Positions 33,472 to 42,431 of a stretch of 64,000 bases of DNA are shown piece after piece. The notes below the pieces were generated by a model. It searched no databases and had not been told where the DNA came from. It worked only from the letters and a program-made list of their open reading frames with translations. Position numbers and translations under genes: made by a program. Location of the stretch: assembly GCA_017134815.1 (NCBI GenBank), contig CP071032.1, positions 1,670,001 to 1,734,000 of the forward strand, given 5' to 3'. This stretch comes from Lentisphaerota bacterium (lineage in GTDB: Bacteria; Verrucomicrobiota; Lentisphaeria; Victivallales; Victivallaceae). Position 1 is the first letter of the stretch. Every line of letters begins with the position of its first letter.

Positions 33472-35850
33472 TCAATTTTTATGTTTCACGCAGCTGACTT
33501 TATATACGTTTCTGCCTTGCTCTTCAAATCTGGCAATACCGTGGATGTGATTTTCAAACCCGGGAAAATCATTGTCATAATTTTCACACAACTTCAAATA
33601 GTCTATGATCAGATTTGATTCCCCGGTGAATTTTTCCCCGGGCATTATGACCGGAATTCCCGGAGGATACGGCACTACCATTACAGCCGAAATACGCCCT
33701 TCAAGATTATCAAGCGGGACATATTCCACCGTCCCGCGAATCAGTTCCTGATAGGCCGCTGCCGGAGTCATGCAAGGCTGCGGCAAAACATCATACATGT
33801 CACTCATCAGATCTACCAGATTGGCAGCCTTGAAATAGTTATGCATTCTGGTGCACAAATCACGCAAACCGGTCTTTTCGTAAACTGCCGGGTATTTCGC
33901 TGCCAGTCCCGGCATGGCTTCACTGATTGGGGAATTGTGCCGATGCAGGCGTTCAAAACGCAGCAGCCGGGCAATGGTAGTACCTGATTTCCCATTGGTA
34001 ACCCCGGGAGAGAACAGAATGAGAAATGAATAGTAATTAACTTTTTCCACCAGCACCCCGGCTTCCTCAAGAAAACTTGTTATGACCGAAGCCGGCACCC
34101 CGCTTTCAGGCATGGAGCCATCCATATTTATACCCGGAGAAACAACGGTCACCTTTATCGGGTCAAGAATCATATAATCATGGTCCAGCTCTTTGAAACC
34201 GTGCCATTCGTCTTCGGGGCGCAACCGCCAGCAGTTCGGACTGGAGATCAGCTTATGATCAGGAATATCCTCAAATGGAACGCCTTCAATCTCTTTCGGC
34301 TGCCAGACACTAAAAAACCAGCCTTTTTTTTCTGACTGCTTACGTTTGAAAAGTTCGGCCATTTTCTTGCGGAACTCTATAGCCTCCATAATGATATCCC
34401 GCATTATCACTTTGCCGTGAGCCCCCTTCATCATCCTTGAAGAGACATCCAGAGAAGCCAGCAGTGGATCAAATGGAGAGGTTGTTGTGTGCATCATAAA
34501 TGCCTCATTGAAGCGGTCTGGATCAATTTTGCGCTTACTGCCGTGCTTGATGTGCACCATTGATCCCTGTGAAAAAGCCGCCAGCAGTTTATGGGTAGAC
34601 TGTGAGACAAACACCGGCGGATGACTGAGCTTCAACCCTGCATTAGACATGCCGTAATACGGCCCGTAGATACTGGGAAAGAACCTGGCATAAGCATACC
34701 ACGCTTCATCGAAAAACAGATATCTGACGAAATCCTCTATCTTATCCTTGATTTTAGGCACATTATAACACAAGCCGTCATAAGTAGAGTTAGTTACTAC
34801 AGCCATGGTTATTTCAGGAATACCGTTTTTACTATCAATCAACGGAGATTCCTTGACGCACTTTTCGACCGTTAGCCGTTCAAACTCTTTGAGCGGAATC
34901 GGCCCGATAATGCCGTGGCTGTTGCGAACCGGACGCAGGTAAACCGGCCTGGAGCGAGTCATTATAATGCCGTGCATTATCGATTTATGGCAGTTTCTGT
35001 CAATCAGCACAATGTCATCATCACAGACAAAAGCATGAAAAATTATTTTGTTGGATGTCGAGGTTCCGTTAATGACATAATATGTAAGGTCAGCGCCAAA
35101 AACTTCAGCTGCCTGCTTTTCAGATTCTCCTACCGCGCTGGAATGCTCCAGGACCGAACCTACCGGGCGGCAGGTAGTGTTTATATCGGAACGAAAAATA
35201 TTTTCTCCATAAAACTTGAAAAAAGCAGTTCCAACCGGAGAGCGCAGAAATGCTGAGCCGCCGGAATGCCCCGGTACAGCCCAGTCATATTTATATTTAT
35301 TTACATATTCAACCAGGCTTTTGAATAGCGGCGGCAACAGTTCATGACAATATCTTTCTACTTCTGTCTTAATAGTACCGGCAATAAATGATATTGAATC
35401 CTCGCTGGTCCAAACATATTCTGTCAGACTTATCAGTGTCCGGTCTTTGATTTCATCAACATCAACTTCTCGAGTCAGCAGAAAAAGCGGAATCTCGGCG
35501 TTAACAGCGCGAATCCGCACCGCAAAAGCATTGCGCTGCTTTGCATTTAAATTATCCCAGTCCATGACAACACAGGACAAATCCTTGCGGGCTTTAAATA
35601 TATTGAAAGCATCATCAACACTGGATGATAGAATGGCAGAAATATCCAAATCCTGCAAGTGATCCTGCAGCTGCAGCATCAAGGAACTGTCAAGACTGAT
35701 GCAGCCGGTTTCGCCACTGACAATAAGCGCAGGAAAATCGCTGATACTCAAAACAGAACGTTCAGGAACCAGCAGCGCCGAGGTATAACCGCTGACATCG
35801 CTTAGATCAGCTGCCATATGTGGATTTCTTTTTCCATCGTGTCTTTTCAT
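33472..35850 (-). CDS. Fold-type I Orn/Lys/Arg decarboxylase
   Basis: Large PLP decarboxylase of the AdiA/CadA/SpeF family. An N-terminal receiver-like wing domain (about 30-150) precedes the aminotransferase-fold domain with NGTSTSNKI, DRNCHKSIMHG and DEAWYAY, PLP Lys421 in QSTHKLLAAF, and a C-terminal domain to residue 792. Which of arginine, lysine or ornithine is used cannot be read reliably; arginine decarboxylase is a reasonable guess. The ATG at 35850 follows GAGGAGG; a TTG at 35865 is disfavoured. Such enzymes give acid resistance or polyamine precursors. No antiporter gene is adjacent. Confidence 0.85.
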   Translation of the reverse strand: MKRHDGKRNPHMAADLSDVSGYTSALLVPERSVLSISDFPALIVSGETGCISLDSSLMLQLQDHLQDLDISAILSSSVDDAFNIFKARKDLSCVVMDWDNLNAKQRNAFAVRIRAVNAEIPLFLLTREVDVDEIKDRTLISLTEYVWTSEDSISFIAGTIKTEVERYCHELLPPLFKSLVEYVNKYKYDWAVPGHSGGSAFLRSPVGTAFFKFYGENIFRSDINTTCRPVGSVLEHSSAVGESEKQAAEVFGADLTYYVINGTSTSNKIIFHAFVCDDDIVLIDRNCHKSIMHGIIMTRSRPVYLRPVRNSHGIIGPIPLKEFERLTVEKCVKESPLIDSKNGIPEITMAVVTNSTYDGLCYNVPKIKDKIEDFVRYLFFDEAWYAYARFFPSIYGPYYGMSNAGLKLSHPPVFVSQSTHKLLAAFSQGSMVHIKHGSKRKIDPDRFNEAFMMHTTTSPFDPLLASLDVSSRMMKGAHGKVIMRDIIMEAIEFRKKMAELFKRKQSEKKGWFFSVWQPKEIEGVPFEDIPDHKLISSPNCWRLRPEDEWHGFKELDHDYMILDPIKVTVVSPGINMDGSMPESGVPASVITSFLEEAGVLVEKVNYYSFLILFSPGVTNGKSGTTIARLLRFERLHRHNSPISEAMPGLAAKYPAVYEKTGLRDLCTRMHNYFKAANLVDLMSDMYDVLPQPCMTPAAAYQELIRGTVEYVPLDNLEGRISAVMVVPYPPGIPVIMPGEKFTGESNLIIDYLKLCENYDNDFPGFENHIHGIARFEEQGRNVYKVSCVKHKN

Positions 35851-35952
35851 GCTGCACCTCCTCAATATGCAATAAAATCTTCATTGACTATTGTAAGAGG
35901 TTCAGCAGCAAATTTCAACTATTCAGCGTGTCTCCGCATAAAGACAAGGTAA

Positions 35953-36312
35953 TTATTTTTCGGGCACAGGCAATTTGTGCATTCTTAAAAAGGAGAGTTT
36001 ATCCCAGTAACCACGCTGAAATACAATTCTGTCATCCTTTATTTTGAAAAAGCCGCAACCTCTTAATCCAAGCGGATCCTTCCATTCCAGTATTCCCCAG
36101 TTTTTATCTTCGAAAATGTTTTCGATCTGGCACATCATACTGGCTTGCGCAAATTCTTTTTCGAACTTTTCTCTAATTGCCTCACGACCTGAGACAGGAT
36201 CTTCAGGCACCTGATGATTAACTGCATCTGCAGCATAAAGTTCAGCCAAAGCCGCAGCATCTGCAGCATTGAACAGCACAACAAATTTTTTAATGATATC
36301 TTTTGGAGTCAT
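35953..36312 (-). CDS. NTF2-like/SnoaL-fold protein
   Basis: A 119-residue protein of the NTF2-like (SnoaL-related) fold, with the typical opening helix and a motif of the kind FNAADAAALAELYAADAVNHQVPEDPVSG followed by GREAIREKFE, here cited by its segments. It has a conserved cone-shaped fold that can house an enzyme or ligand site, so function is open. The ATG lies at 36312. It is probably a single-gene unit, divergent from tetR; the promoter region is shared with the tetR operator region. Confidence 0.75.
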   Translation of the reverse strand: MTPKDIIKKFVVLFNAADAAALAELYAADAVNHQVPEDPVSGREAIREKFEKEFAQASMMCQIENIFEDKNWGILEWKDPLGLRGCGFFKIKDDRIVFQRGYWDKLSFLRMHKLPVPEK

Positions 36313-36662
36313 GTCAAATTACCCACTGGACTTTCATTAGTAACTACAACAACGAGCAATTGCAGCGAATGACACAGATAAAGTAGAGGACTTAAATCCT
36401 ATTTCAACCCCGGTTTTAAATCCAGTGTGCGATGAAAATTGACTTAAGTTCATAAATGTACCAAGGGAAATGGCCAGTCAAAAGCATTTCAAGCGAGAAT
36501 TCAGTAAGGTCCCGGAGCTTTGCTTAATCCAAGATCAGAAAAATCTCCTGCTTTTCCCAGAAAATAAAATTTTGATAAAAGATCTTTACAGGCATATACT
36601 TATCCAATAACCTCAAGCACGAATAAAATCGGTCAATATTTCATATTTTTGGGAACATGGGG

Positions 36663-36690
36663 TTGACATTGCGGTCTAAAACATTATGTT
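36663..36690 (+). promoter_or_regulatory. tetR promoter
   Basis: A consensus -35 TTGACA (36663-36668), a 16-bp spacer and -10 TATGTT (36685-36690). The -10 overlaps the left edge of the palindromic operator, so a bound repressor would block RNA polymerase. Confidence 0.75.
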
Positions 36691-36707
36691 AGTAATTACT
36701 AACTAAC
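36688..36707 (+). promoter_or_regulatory. Operator O1 (TetR autoregulation)
   Basis: GTTAGTAATTACTAAC (36688-36703) is a perfect 16-bp palindrome, extended by TAAC to 36707. A related 20-mer lies at 37371-37390, before the ferredoxin-hcp genes, identical at 18 of 20 positions. The promoter overlap supports autorepression. Confidence 0.8.
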
Positions 36708-36731
36708 TTAAATTAATTTTGGGTTTATAAA

Positions 36732-37328
36732 ATGTTATCAAAGCGTCAAACCGAAATAGTTGAAATAGCAGTTGACTTGATTGCATGTCGCGGCATTCAG
36801 AGCCTCACCATCAAGAATATTGCTAATGAGCTTGGAGTTTCCGAGCCGGCTATTTATCGTCATTTCAGCAGCAAATATGACATTATTTGTGCTGTCATTG
36901 ACTCATTCAGCGCTATTGCCACCGGTATTCTTGAGAAACTGGTGGATGCGGATGAAAACGCTCTTGAAAAAATCGGCCGTTTTATGGCCGACCGGATTAC
37001 GCGCATAAGCGAGCATCCCAAGCTGGCCAAAATAATGTTTTCTGAAGAGATTTTCCAGGATGATCCGCGGCTTTCAGCCAGAATGCTGGCTATGATGCAC
37101 AGCCATAAAGCTAAAATTGCCAAAATCATTCTGCAAGGCCAGAAAAGAGGAGAAATCCGGGAGGATATTCCTTCCAAAACTATGTTCAGGCTGATTTTCG
37201 GGCCAATGCGGCTGCTGGTGAAACAGTGGTCAATGAGCGGTTTTGCTTTTGACATAGTGGATGAGGGCAGTGAACTATGGCACTCACAGCGCAAGATGCT
37301 GACAAACCCGATAAATCATAAGCTTTAA
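36732..37328 (+). CDS. TetR family regulator (local repressor of ferredoxin-hcp)
   Basis: TetR/AcrR-type regulator of 198 aa. The N-terminal helix-turn-helix is typical (IKNIANELGVSEPAIYRHFSSK, cited by its ends), with ligand domain to the C-terminus. The start is ATG at 36732. Palindromic operators at its own promoter and at the ferredoxin-hcp promoter suggest it represses itself and those genes. The ligand is unknown; a nitrosative or redox signal is possible by analogy with NsrR-controlled hcp elsewhere, but TetR proteins do not usually sense NO. No metal or Cys cluster motif is seen. Confidence 0.88.
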   Translation: MLSKRQTEIVEIAVDLIACRGIQSLTIKNIANELGVSEPAIYRHFSSKYDIICAVIDSFSAIATGILEKLVDADENALEKIGRFMADRITRISEHPKLAKIMFSEEIFQDDPRLSARMLAMMHSHKAKIAKIILQGQKRGEIREDIPSKTMFRLIFGPMRLLVKQWSMSGFAFDIVDEGSELWHSQRKMLTNPINHKL

Positions 37329-37370
37329 TTTATGCTGAAAATATAAAGTAAAATTTTTTATATAAATTTA

Positions 37371-37390
37371 GTTAGTTATTATTAACTAAC
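37371..37390 (+). promoter_or_regulatory. Operator O2 before ferredoxin-hcp
   Basis: GTTAGTTATTATTAACTAAC: 8-bp arms GTTAGTTA and TAACTAAC around TTAT. It shares 18 of 20 bases with O1 at 36688 and lies just downstream of an AT-rich TATAAA (37361) that could be a -10. It sits 20 bp before the ferredoxin start codon. Confidence 0.75.
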
Positions 37391-37410
37391 ATGAATGTCA
37401 GGTGGGTAAA

Positions 37411-38253
37411 ATGAAAAGAAAAATTATAGAAATTGATGAATCAAAATGTAATGGCTGCGGTTTATGCATTCCTAACTGTCCTGAGGGAGCACTTCAGGTC
37501 ATAGATGGCAAAGCAAGGCTGGTCAGTGACCTGTTCTGCGACGGACTTGGCGCCTGTGTCGGCAACTGCCCTACCGGTGCAATGAAAGTTGTGGAACGGG
37601 AGGCAGAGGCTTATGATGAACGCCGGGTTATGCGTGAAAAAATAATTCCGGCGGGTCACAATACAGTCATGGCACATCTGCGTCACCTGAAAGAGCATGG
37701 TGCGGAAAACCTGCTGCAGGACGCACTTGAGGTACTGCGTGAACATGGCATGGACCCGGTTGCAGCAGGTTTATTTGACCCCCAGAAAAAAGACAGCGCC
37801 CCTGCCCCCTGCCAGTGTCCTGGCTCAATGGCCCGATCCTTTGAACAGGATGACGAAACTATACCGGCAGGAGAGGTAAAGTCACAATTACGCCAATGGC
37901 CGGTACAGCTGATGCTGGTCAGCCCCAATGCACCATATTTCAATAATGCAGACCTGCTGATCAGTGCTGACTGTGTACCGTTTGCATATGGCGACTTCCA
38001 CAACAAACTGCTCAAAGGCAAAGCGGTAGTTACGTTCTGCCCCAAACTGGATCAGACGCTCGATATATATATTGAAAGATTAACGGAGATTTTCAACAAC
38101 AACAACATCAAATCAATTACAGTCGCCAGAATGGAAGTTCCATGCTGCGGAGGCACAGAACACATCGTCCGCAAAGCTCTCGCCGCCTCAGGCAAGGAAC
38201 ACCAGATCAGTGTAAAAGTTGTTTCACTTGACGGAAGTGAAATTGTCGGTTAA
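37411..38253 (+). CDS. 4Fe-4S ferredoxin-domain protein, Hcp partner
   Basis: The N-terminus holds two [4Fe-4S] motifs: CNGCGLCIPNCPEGA and CDGLGACVGNCPTGA (about residues 13-60). The remaining ~200 residues include a domain with further cysteines (CQCPG, FCPKLDQT, VPCCGGTE) resembling the C-terminal part of related ATP-binding ferredoxin-type proteins found beside hcp; its role is not known to me. It probably feeds electrons to Hcp. The ATG at 37411 with AGGTGG upstream is preferred to GTG at 37402. It lies 39 bp before hcp. Confidence 0.82.
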   Translation: MKRKIIEIDESKCNGCGLCIPNCPEGALQVIDGKARLVSDLFCDGLGACVGNCPTGAMKVVEREAEAYDERRVMREKIIPAGHNTVMAHLRHLKEHGAENLLQDALEVLREHGMDPVAAGLFDPQKKDSAPAPCQCPGSMARSFEQDDETIPAGEVKSQLRQWPVQLMLVSPNAPYFNNADLLISADCVPFAYGDFHNKLLKGKAVVTFCPKLDQTLDIYIERLTEIFNNNNIKSITVARMEVPCCGGTEHIVRKALAASGKEHQISVKVVSLDGSEIVG

Positions 38254-38292
38254 AATATTCTATACCAACCTTTTTCGAGGAGTACACCTAAA

Positions 38293-39933
38293 ATGGAAAA
38301 CAAAATGTTCTGTTACCAATGTCAGGAAACCTGCCGCAATGCCGGATGCACTTTTAAAGGTATGTGCGGAAAGGAAGCACCGACTTCGAACCTAATGGAT
38401 TTGCTGATTCATACCCTTAAGGGGATTGCTGTAGTCTTTGATTCTGCAGGAGAAAAAGCCACCCGTGAAGCCGGTCGTTTCATAACTGAAGCATTTTTTG
38501 TAACTATCACCAATGCTAATTTTGACAATGACCGCGTAATTGAAATGATAATTCAAGGCCTCGATTTACGAGACCATTATAAAAAACAGTTCGCCGCCAA
38601 ACTGCCTTCCGAGTTACCGGATGCAGCCACCTGGTACTGTAACGACCTTGCAAAATTTGAAGAAATTGCACAAAATATCGGTGTTCTTGCTACTGAAAAC
38701 GAAGACGTGCGTTCATTGCGGGAGCTGTTGATTTACGGCATGAAAGGCCTCAGTGCTTACTGTCACCATGCGGCTGTTCTTGGCAAAGAAGATGATGAAA
38801 TCTACAACTTCCTGATTGAAGGCCTTGCCTCAACTACCAAACAGCTTGATGTAGATGAAATGGTGGCATTAGTCATAGCATGCGGTAATTGCGCTGTTCT
38901 GACCATGAAAACTCTTGATGAGGCCAATTCCGGCACTTACGGCAACCCGGAAATAACCAGTGTAAACCTCGGAGTCCGCAATAATCCGGGAATTCTGGTT
39001 TCAGGCCATGATCTGCTGGATATGAAGGAGCTACTTGAGCAGACAGAAGGAACCGGCGTAGATGTCTATACTCATAGTGAAATGCTGCCGACACACTACT
39101 ATCCAGAGCTCAAAAAATATGAGCATCTGGCAGGCAATTACGGCGGCAGCTGGTGGCACCAGAATAAGGACTTTGATACTTTCAACGGCCCGATCCTGAT
39201 GACAACCAACTGTATTATTCCGGTGAAAGATTCTTATAAAGACCGTATATATACAACTGGTTGTGCCGGGTACCCCGGTGTCAAACACCTGCCGGACCGC
39301 CAGCCTGGCAGACAGAAAGACTTTTCGGTTTTGATTGAACACGCCAGAAAGTGTGCCCCGCCAACTGAAATAGAAACTGGTGAAATCATTGGTGGTTTTG
39401 CTCACAATCAGGTAGCGGCTCTGGCTGATAAAGTAGTAGATGCCATTAAAGCCGGCGCAATCAAACGTTTTGTTGTAATGGCCGGCTGCGACGGCAGAAT
39501 GAAGGACCGGCAGTATTTCACCGACGTTGCAGAAAAACTGCCGGCTGACACCGTCATACTGACTGCGGGTTGTGCCAAGTACCGCTATAACAAGCTCAAG
39601 CTTGGTGATATCGGCGGTATTCCGCGCGTCCTCGACGCCGGACAGTGCAATGACAGCTATTCTCTGGCCGTCATAGCGCTGCTGCTGAAAGATGCTTTTG
39701 GGCTTGATGACGTTAATGATCTGCCGCTCTCATTTGATGTGGCATGGTACGAACAGAAAGCCGTTGCTGTGCTGCTGGCGCTGCTGGCGCTCGGCTTCAA
39801 GAACATTCGTCTTGGACCAACTCTTCCAGCATTTCTGTCACCGGCTGTGGCTAAGGTGCTGGTAGAAAAATTCGATATCAAGCCTACCGGCGAAGCCCAG
39901 GCTGATGTCGAAGCTATGATGGCTGGACAATAA
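38293..39933 (+). CDS. hcp: Hybrid cluster protein/hydroxylamine reductase (class I)
   Basis: Fe-S enzyme with a hybrid 4Fe-2S-2O cluster, reported as hydroxylamine or NO reductase in nitrosative stress. N-terminal Cys7, 10, 19 and 25 give C-x2-C-x8-C-x5-C as in the strictly anaerobic Desulfovibrio class I enzymes. Hybrid-cluster ligands are likely in the segments [35 protein letters not shown] and DAGQCND. It is 546 aa. GAGGAG lies about 10 bases before the ATG. The upstream ferredoxin gene probably supplies electrons, and TetR operator sites suggest control. Confidence 0.95.
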   Translation: MENKMFCYQCQETCRNAGCTFKGMCGKEAPTSNLMDLLIHTLKGIAVVFDSAGEKATREAGRFITEAFFVTITNANFDNDRVIEMIIQGLDLRDHYKKQFAAKLPSELPDAATWYCNDLAKFEEIAQNIGVLATENEDVRSLRELLIYGMKGLSAYCHHAAVLGKEDDEIYNFLIEGLASTTKQLDVDEMVALVIACGNCAVLTMKTLDEANSGTYGNPEITSVNLGVRNNPGILVSGHDLLDMKELLEQTEGTGVDVYTHSEMLPTHYYPELKKYEHLAGNYGGSWWHQNKDFDTFNGPILMTTNCIIPVKDSYKDRIYTTGCAGYPGVKHLPDRQPGRQKDFSVLIEHARKCAPPTEIETGEIIGGFAHNQVAALADKVVDAIKAGAIKRFVVMAGCDGRMKDRQYFTDVAEKLPADTVILTAGCAKYRYNKLKLGDIGGIPRVLDAGQCNDSYSLAVIALLLKDAFGLDDVNDLPLSFDVAWYEQKAVAVLLALLALGFKNIRLGPTLPAFLSPAVAKVLVEKFDIKPTGEAQADVEAMMAGQ

Positions 39934-39946
39934 CAGCTCACGCGAG

Positions 39947-39973
39947 AATGCTGCCCGGTTTCCGGGCAGCATT
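39947..39973 (+). terminator. Hairpin after hcp
   Basis: Perfect 12-bp stem AATGCTGCCCGG/CCGGGCAGCATT with a 3-base loop, 14 bp past the hcp stop. No T run follows, so terminator strength is uncertain. Confidence 0.65.
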
Positions 39974-40012
39974 ACATTATGAAATCTAAAACATCAGCAG
40001 GAGTAAGAGGAG

Positions 40013-40579
40013 ATGCTCAGAAAGTTGATGTTTACTGCTGCTGCCCTGCTGCTGGCACTGCTGGCGGGCTGTGGCGTATCTACTCGAAATATACCGGCTG
40101 TTACTCAGTTTGATGCCAACCGCTACCTGGGTAAATGGTATGAAATAGCCAGAATACCTCACTTCTTTGAACGCGGCCTGACCGATTGTTACGCTGTTTA
40201 TGAAAATCGCGAAGACGGTGGCATAAAAGTCACTAACTGGGGATACAGTCCATCAAGAAAAGCCTGGAAGGTCGCCAGAGGCAGAGCATATTTCTCCAAT
40301 GGCAGAGATGTCGGGGACCTTAGAGTTTCATTTTTTCGCCCTTTCTACGCCACATACAAAATTATTGCTCTGGACAGAAAAAATTATCACTGGAGCATGA
40401 TCACCAGCGGCACTTATGACTACTTATGGATTCTTTCACGTTCTCCCCACATGTCGGATGAGCAGCGGAACGAACTTCTCGAGACTGCAGGGGAACTTGG
40501 TTTTGATATTAAGAGAATGCACATTGTAGATCAAACCAGAAATATTAATGCAATATCGCAGCAGGCCGGAAAACAGTAG
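40013..40579 (+). CDS. blc: Lipocalin family lipoprotein
   Basis: Small beta-barrel lipid-binding lipoprotein like E. coli Blc. The signal peptide ends with lipobox L-A-G-C (Cys20). The lipocalin hallmark is NRYLGKWYEIARIPHFFE (GxW motif), followed by TDCYAVYE and LWILSR segments typical of Blc. It is predicted to sit in the outer membrane facing the periplasm and carry fatty acids or lysophospholipids. At 188 aa it has normal length. AGGAG-like sequences precede the ATG. It is isolated from hcp by a hairpin. Confidence 0.92.
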   Translation: MLRKLMFTAAALLLALLAGCGVSTRNIPAVTQFDANRYLGKWYEIARIPHFFERGLTDCYAVYENREDGGIKVTNWGYSPSRKAWKVARGRAYFSNGRDVGDLRVSFFRPFYATYKIIALDRKNYHWSMITSGTYDYLWILSRSPHMSDEQRNELLETAGELGFDIKRMHIVDQTRNINAISQQAGKQ

Positions 40580-40961
40580 GCAGTTCCAACCTGACAGCAG
40601 ACAGCAGAAGGTGGCCTTTCCCAGGCACTCTCAACAAACATTACAAAAGCCGATTGAAGTTTAAAAAAATATCACATAAAACAGTCAAAACTATAAATAT
40701 TGGTATACAAAAACCGGCAGCGCCTTTTTTAGGCCAGTCGCCGCAACTGCAACAGCAGTCCCCTTTTAACTGTCTCACTCCTGCCTCGCCCTATTATTAA
40801 TTTCACAAAATAGAAGAAAATAATGCATTTTCTTTGCAAATCTTGTAACATTATACCATTTGATGCTGTCTATAGCTTTCATATTTTACATTTTTTGTTG
40901 TAATTGTGTTTATTAAATTGTCAAAGGACTTAAATCCTGATATTATAGAGGTTGCTGAATT
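40580..40961. other. Intergenic region before pfkA
   Basis: About 382 bp, AT-rich near the right end. A short inverted repeat or ncRNA is not evident. The pfkA promoter should lie here. Confidence 0.4.
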
Positions 40962-42284
40962 ATGATCGCATGTTATTCTAATAATTACGCAGGATCTAAA
41001 CTTATGGACCATCTTGAGTTTAATATCGAGAGACTCGGCGAATGCCAGATTCCCTCTCCGGTGAAACGTGCCAATTTTATCCCGGAAGGCGCCGGCGTCT
41101 CTTTTAATTCTGATATTACCAGAGTGATGGAATATGTTGATGCAGGCAAAACTTTGCCTGCCTTCGAACAGGCCGGTCCCCGTGAAGCTATTTTTCATGA
41201 CCCGGCATGGTCAAAAGCCGCCATCTTGACTGCCGGCGGCCTATGCCCCGGACTTAACGATGTTATTAAAGGCCTTACCCGCACCCTCAAGCTGCACTAT
41301 AAGGTTCCAGTTGTTTACGGTATTCGTTACGGGTACCGCGGCCTGATTCCGGATTTTAATCTGGAACCTTTAATTCTTGATGAAGAGAATGTAGACGACC
41401 TGCATGAACACGGCGGCAGCAAACTGGGATCTTCACGCGGCCGTCAGGATGAAGAACGAATGGTAGACACTCTTGTCCGCATGAACATCAATCTTCTGTT
41501 CTGCATTGGTGGTGACGGAACGCTGCGCGGCGCCCATTCTATTGTAAAGATTATCAAGAAGCGTAATCTTTCCATCAGCGTTGTCTGTATTCCCAAGACT
41601 ATTGACAACGACATTGGGTTTATCGACAAATCATTCGGTTTTGAAACTGCTGTATATGCCACTAACTCTGTAATTACTGCAGCGCATAACGAAGCCAAGG
41701 GCGCCTTTAACGGTATTGGTTTGATTAAAGTAATGGGACGGGACAGCGGTTTTATTGCTGCCTATGCGACCCTTGCCAATACCCATGTCAATTACTGCCT
41801 GATCCCGGAAGAAAAGTTCAAGCTCAAGGGACCAGAATCCTTCCTCGAAGGTTTAAAGGACAGGCTTGCCGACAAAGACCACGCAGTGATTATAGTCGCG
41901 GAAGGTGCCGGTCAGGAATTCTTCAAAGAAGCTTTGCATAAAACTGATGCTTCAGGTAATGTTCTGCACGAAGATATAGGCCTGCTGCTAAGGGACCGAA
42001 TCAAGGACTACTTTAATCGGGAAAATATTGAAATAAATCTTAAGTATTTTGACCCAAGCTATATGATACGCAGTCTGCAGGCAAACGGAACCGATGCGGT
42101 TTTTTGTCTGATGCTGGCTCAAAATGCCGTCCATGCCGCGATGTCAGGCTGCACTGACATTGTTGTCGGACACTGGCATGACCATTTTACTCTGGTGCCG
42201 ATTCCGCTGGCCACCAGAAAACGCAAAAAAATTGCACTGAACAGTCCGCTATGGAACAGTGTTAAGGCTGTTACTTCCGTGTAA
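40962..42284 (+). CDS. pfkA: ATP-type 6-phosphofructokinase (plant/trypanosome-like clade)
   Basis: Phosphorylates fructose 6-phosphate in glycolysis. GGDGT at residues 183-187 has Gly where PPi-enzymes have Asp, supporting ATP use; PKTIDND at 211-217 has the Lys found in PPi-type and in the plant/trypanosome ATP clade. This combination is usual in that clade. The length of 440 aa, with an N-terminal extension, also fits. GAGG lies 10 bases before the ATG at 40962; an internal ATG at 41004 is possible. A separate PPi-type enzyme is at 60284-61564. Confidence 0.88.
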   Translation: MIACYSNNYAGSKLMDHLEFNIERLGECQIPSPVKRANFIPEGAGVSFNSDITRVMEYVDAGKTLPAFEQAGPREAIFHDPAWSKAAILTAGGLCPGLNDVIKGLTRTLKLHYKVPVVYGIRYGYRGLIPDFNLEPLILDEENVDDLHEHGGSKLGSSRGRQDEERMVDTLVRMNINLLFCIGGDGTLRGAHSIVKIIKKRNLSISVVCIPKTIDNDIGFIDKSFGFETAVYATNSVITAAHNEAKGAFNGIGLIKVMGRDSGFIAAYATLANTHVNYCLIPEEKFKLKGPESFLEGLKDRLADKDHAVIIVAEGAGQEFFKEALHKTDASGNVLHEDIGLLLRDRIKDYFNRENIEINLKYFDPSYMIRSLQANGTDAVFCLMLAQNAVHAAMSGCTDIVVGHWHDHFTLVPIPLATRKRKKIALNSPLWNSVKAVTSV

Positions 42285-42300
42285 TAGTGAAATCTTTCTC

Positions 42301-42335
42301 AAGAGACAAAAGCTTTCTGGCTTTTGTCTCTTTTT
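42301..42335 (+). terminator. Intrinsic terminator of pfkA
   Basis: Stem AGAGACAAAAGC with GCTTTTGTCTCT around a 6-base loop, followed by a T run. Confidence 0.95.
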
Positions 42336-42431
42336 ATGTTTATACGCTTGCATTTGAAAAAAAAACAGCTTAATTTTTCAAGATTCAAAATTGCGTAAAC
42401 ACTATAACTCGATATGTCCTGAGGTGTAAAC

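Larger units (their letters stand above)
36313..36731. other. Divergent intergenic region with tetR promoter
   Basis: About 419 bp. The right end (36663-36707) holds a clear promoter and palindromic operator for tetR. The rest, next to the NTF2-like gene, has no gene or repeat that I can support. Confidence 0.6.
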
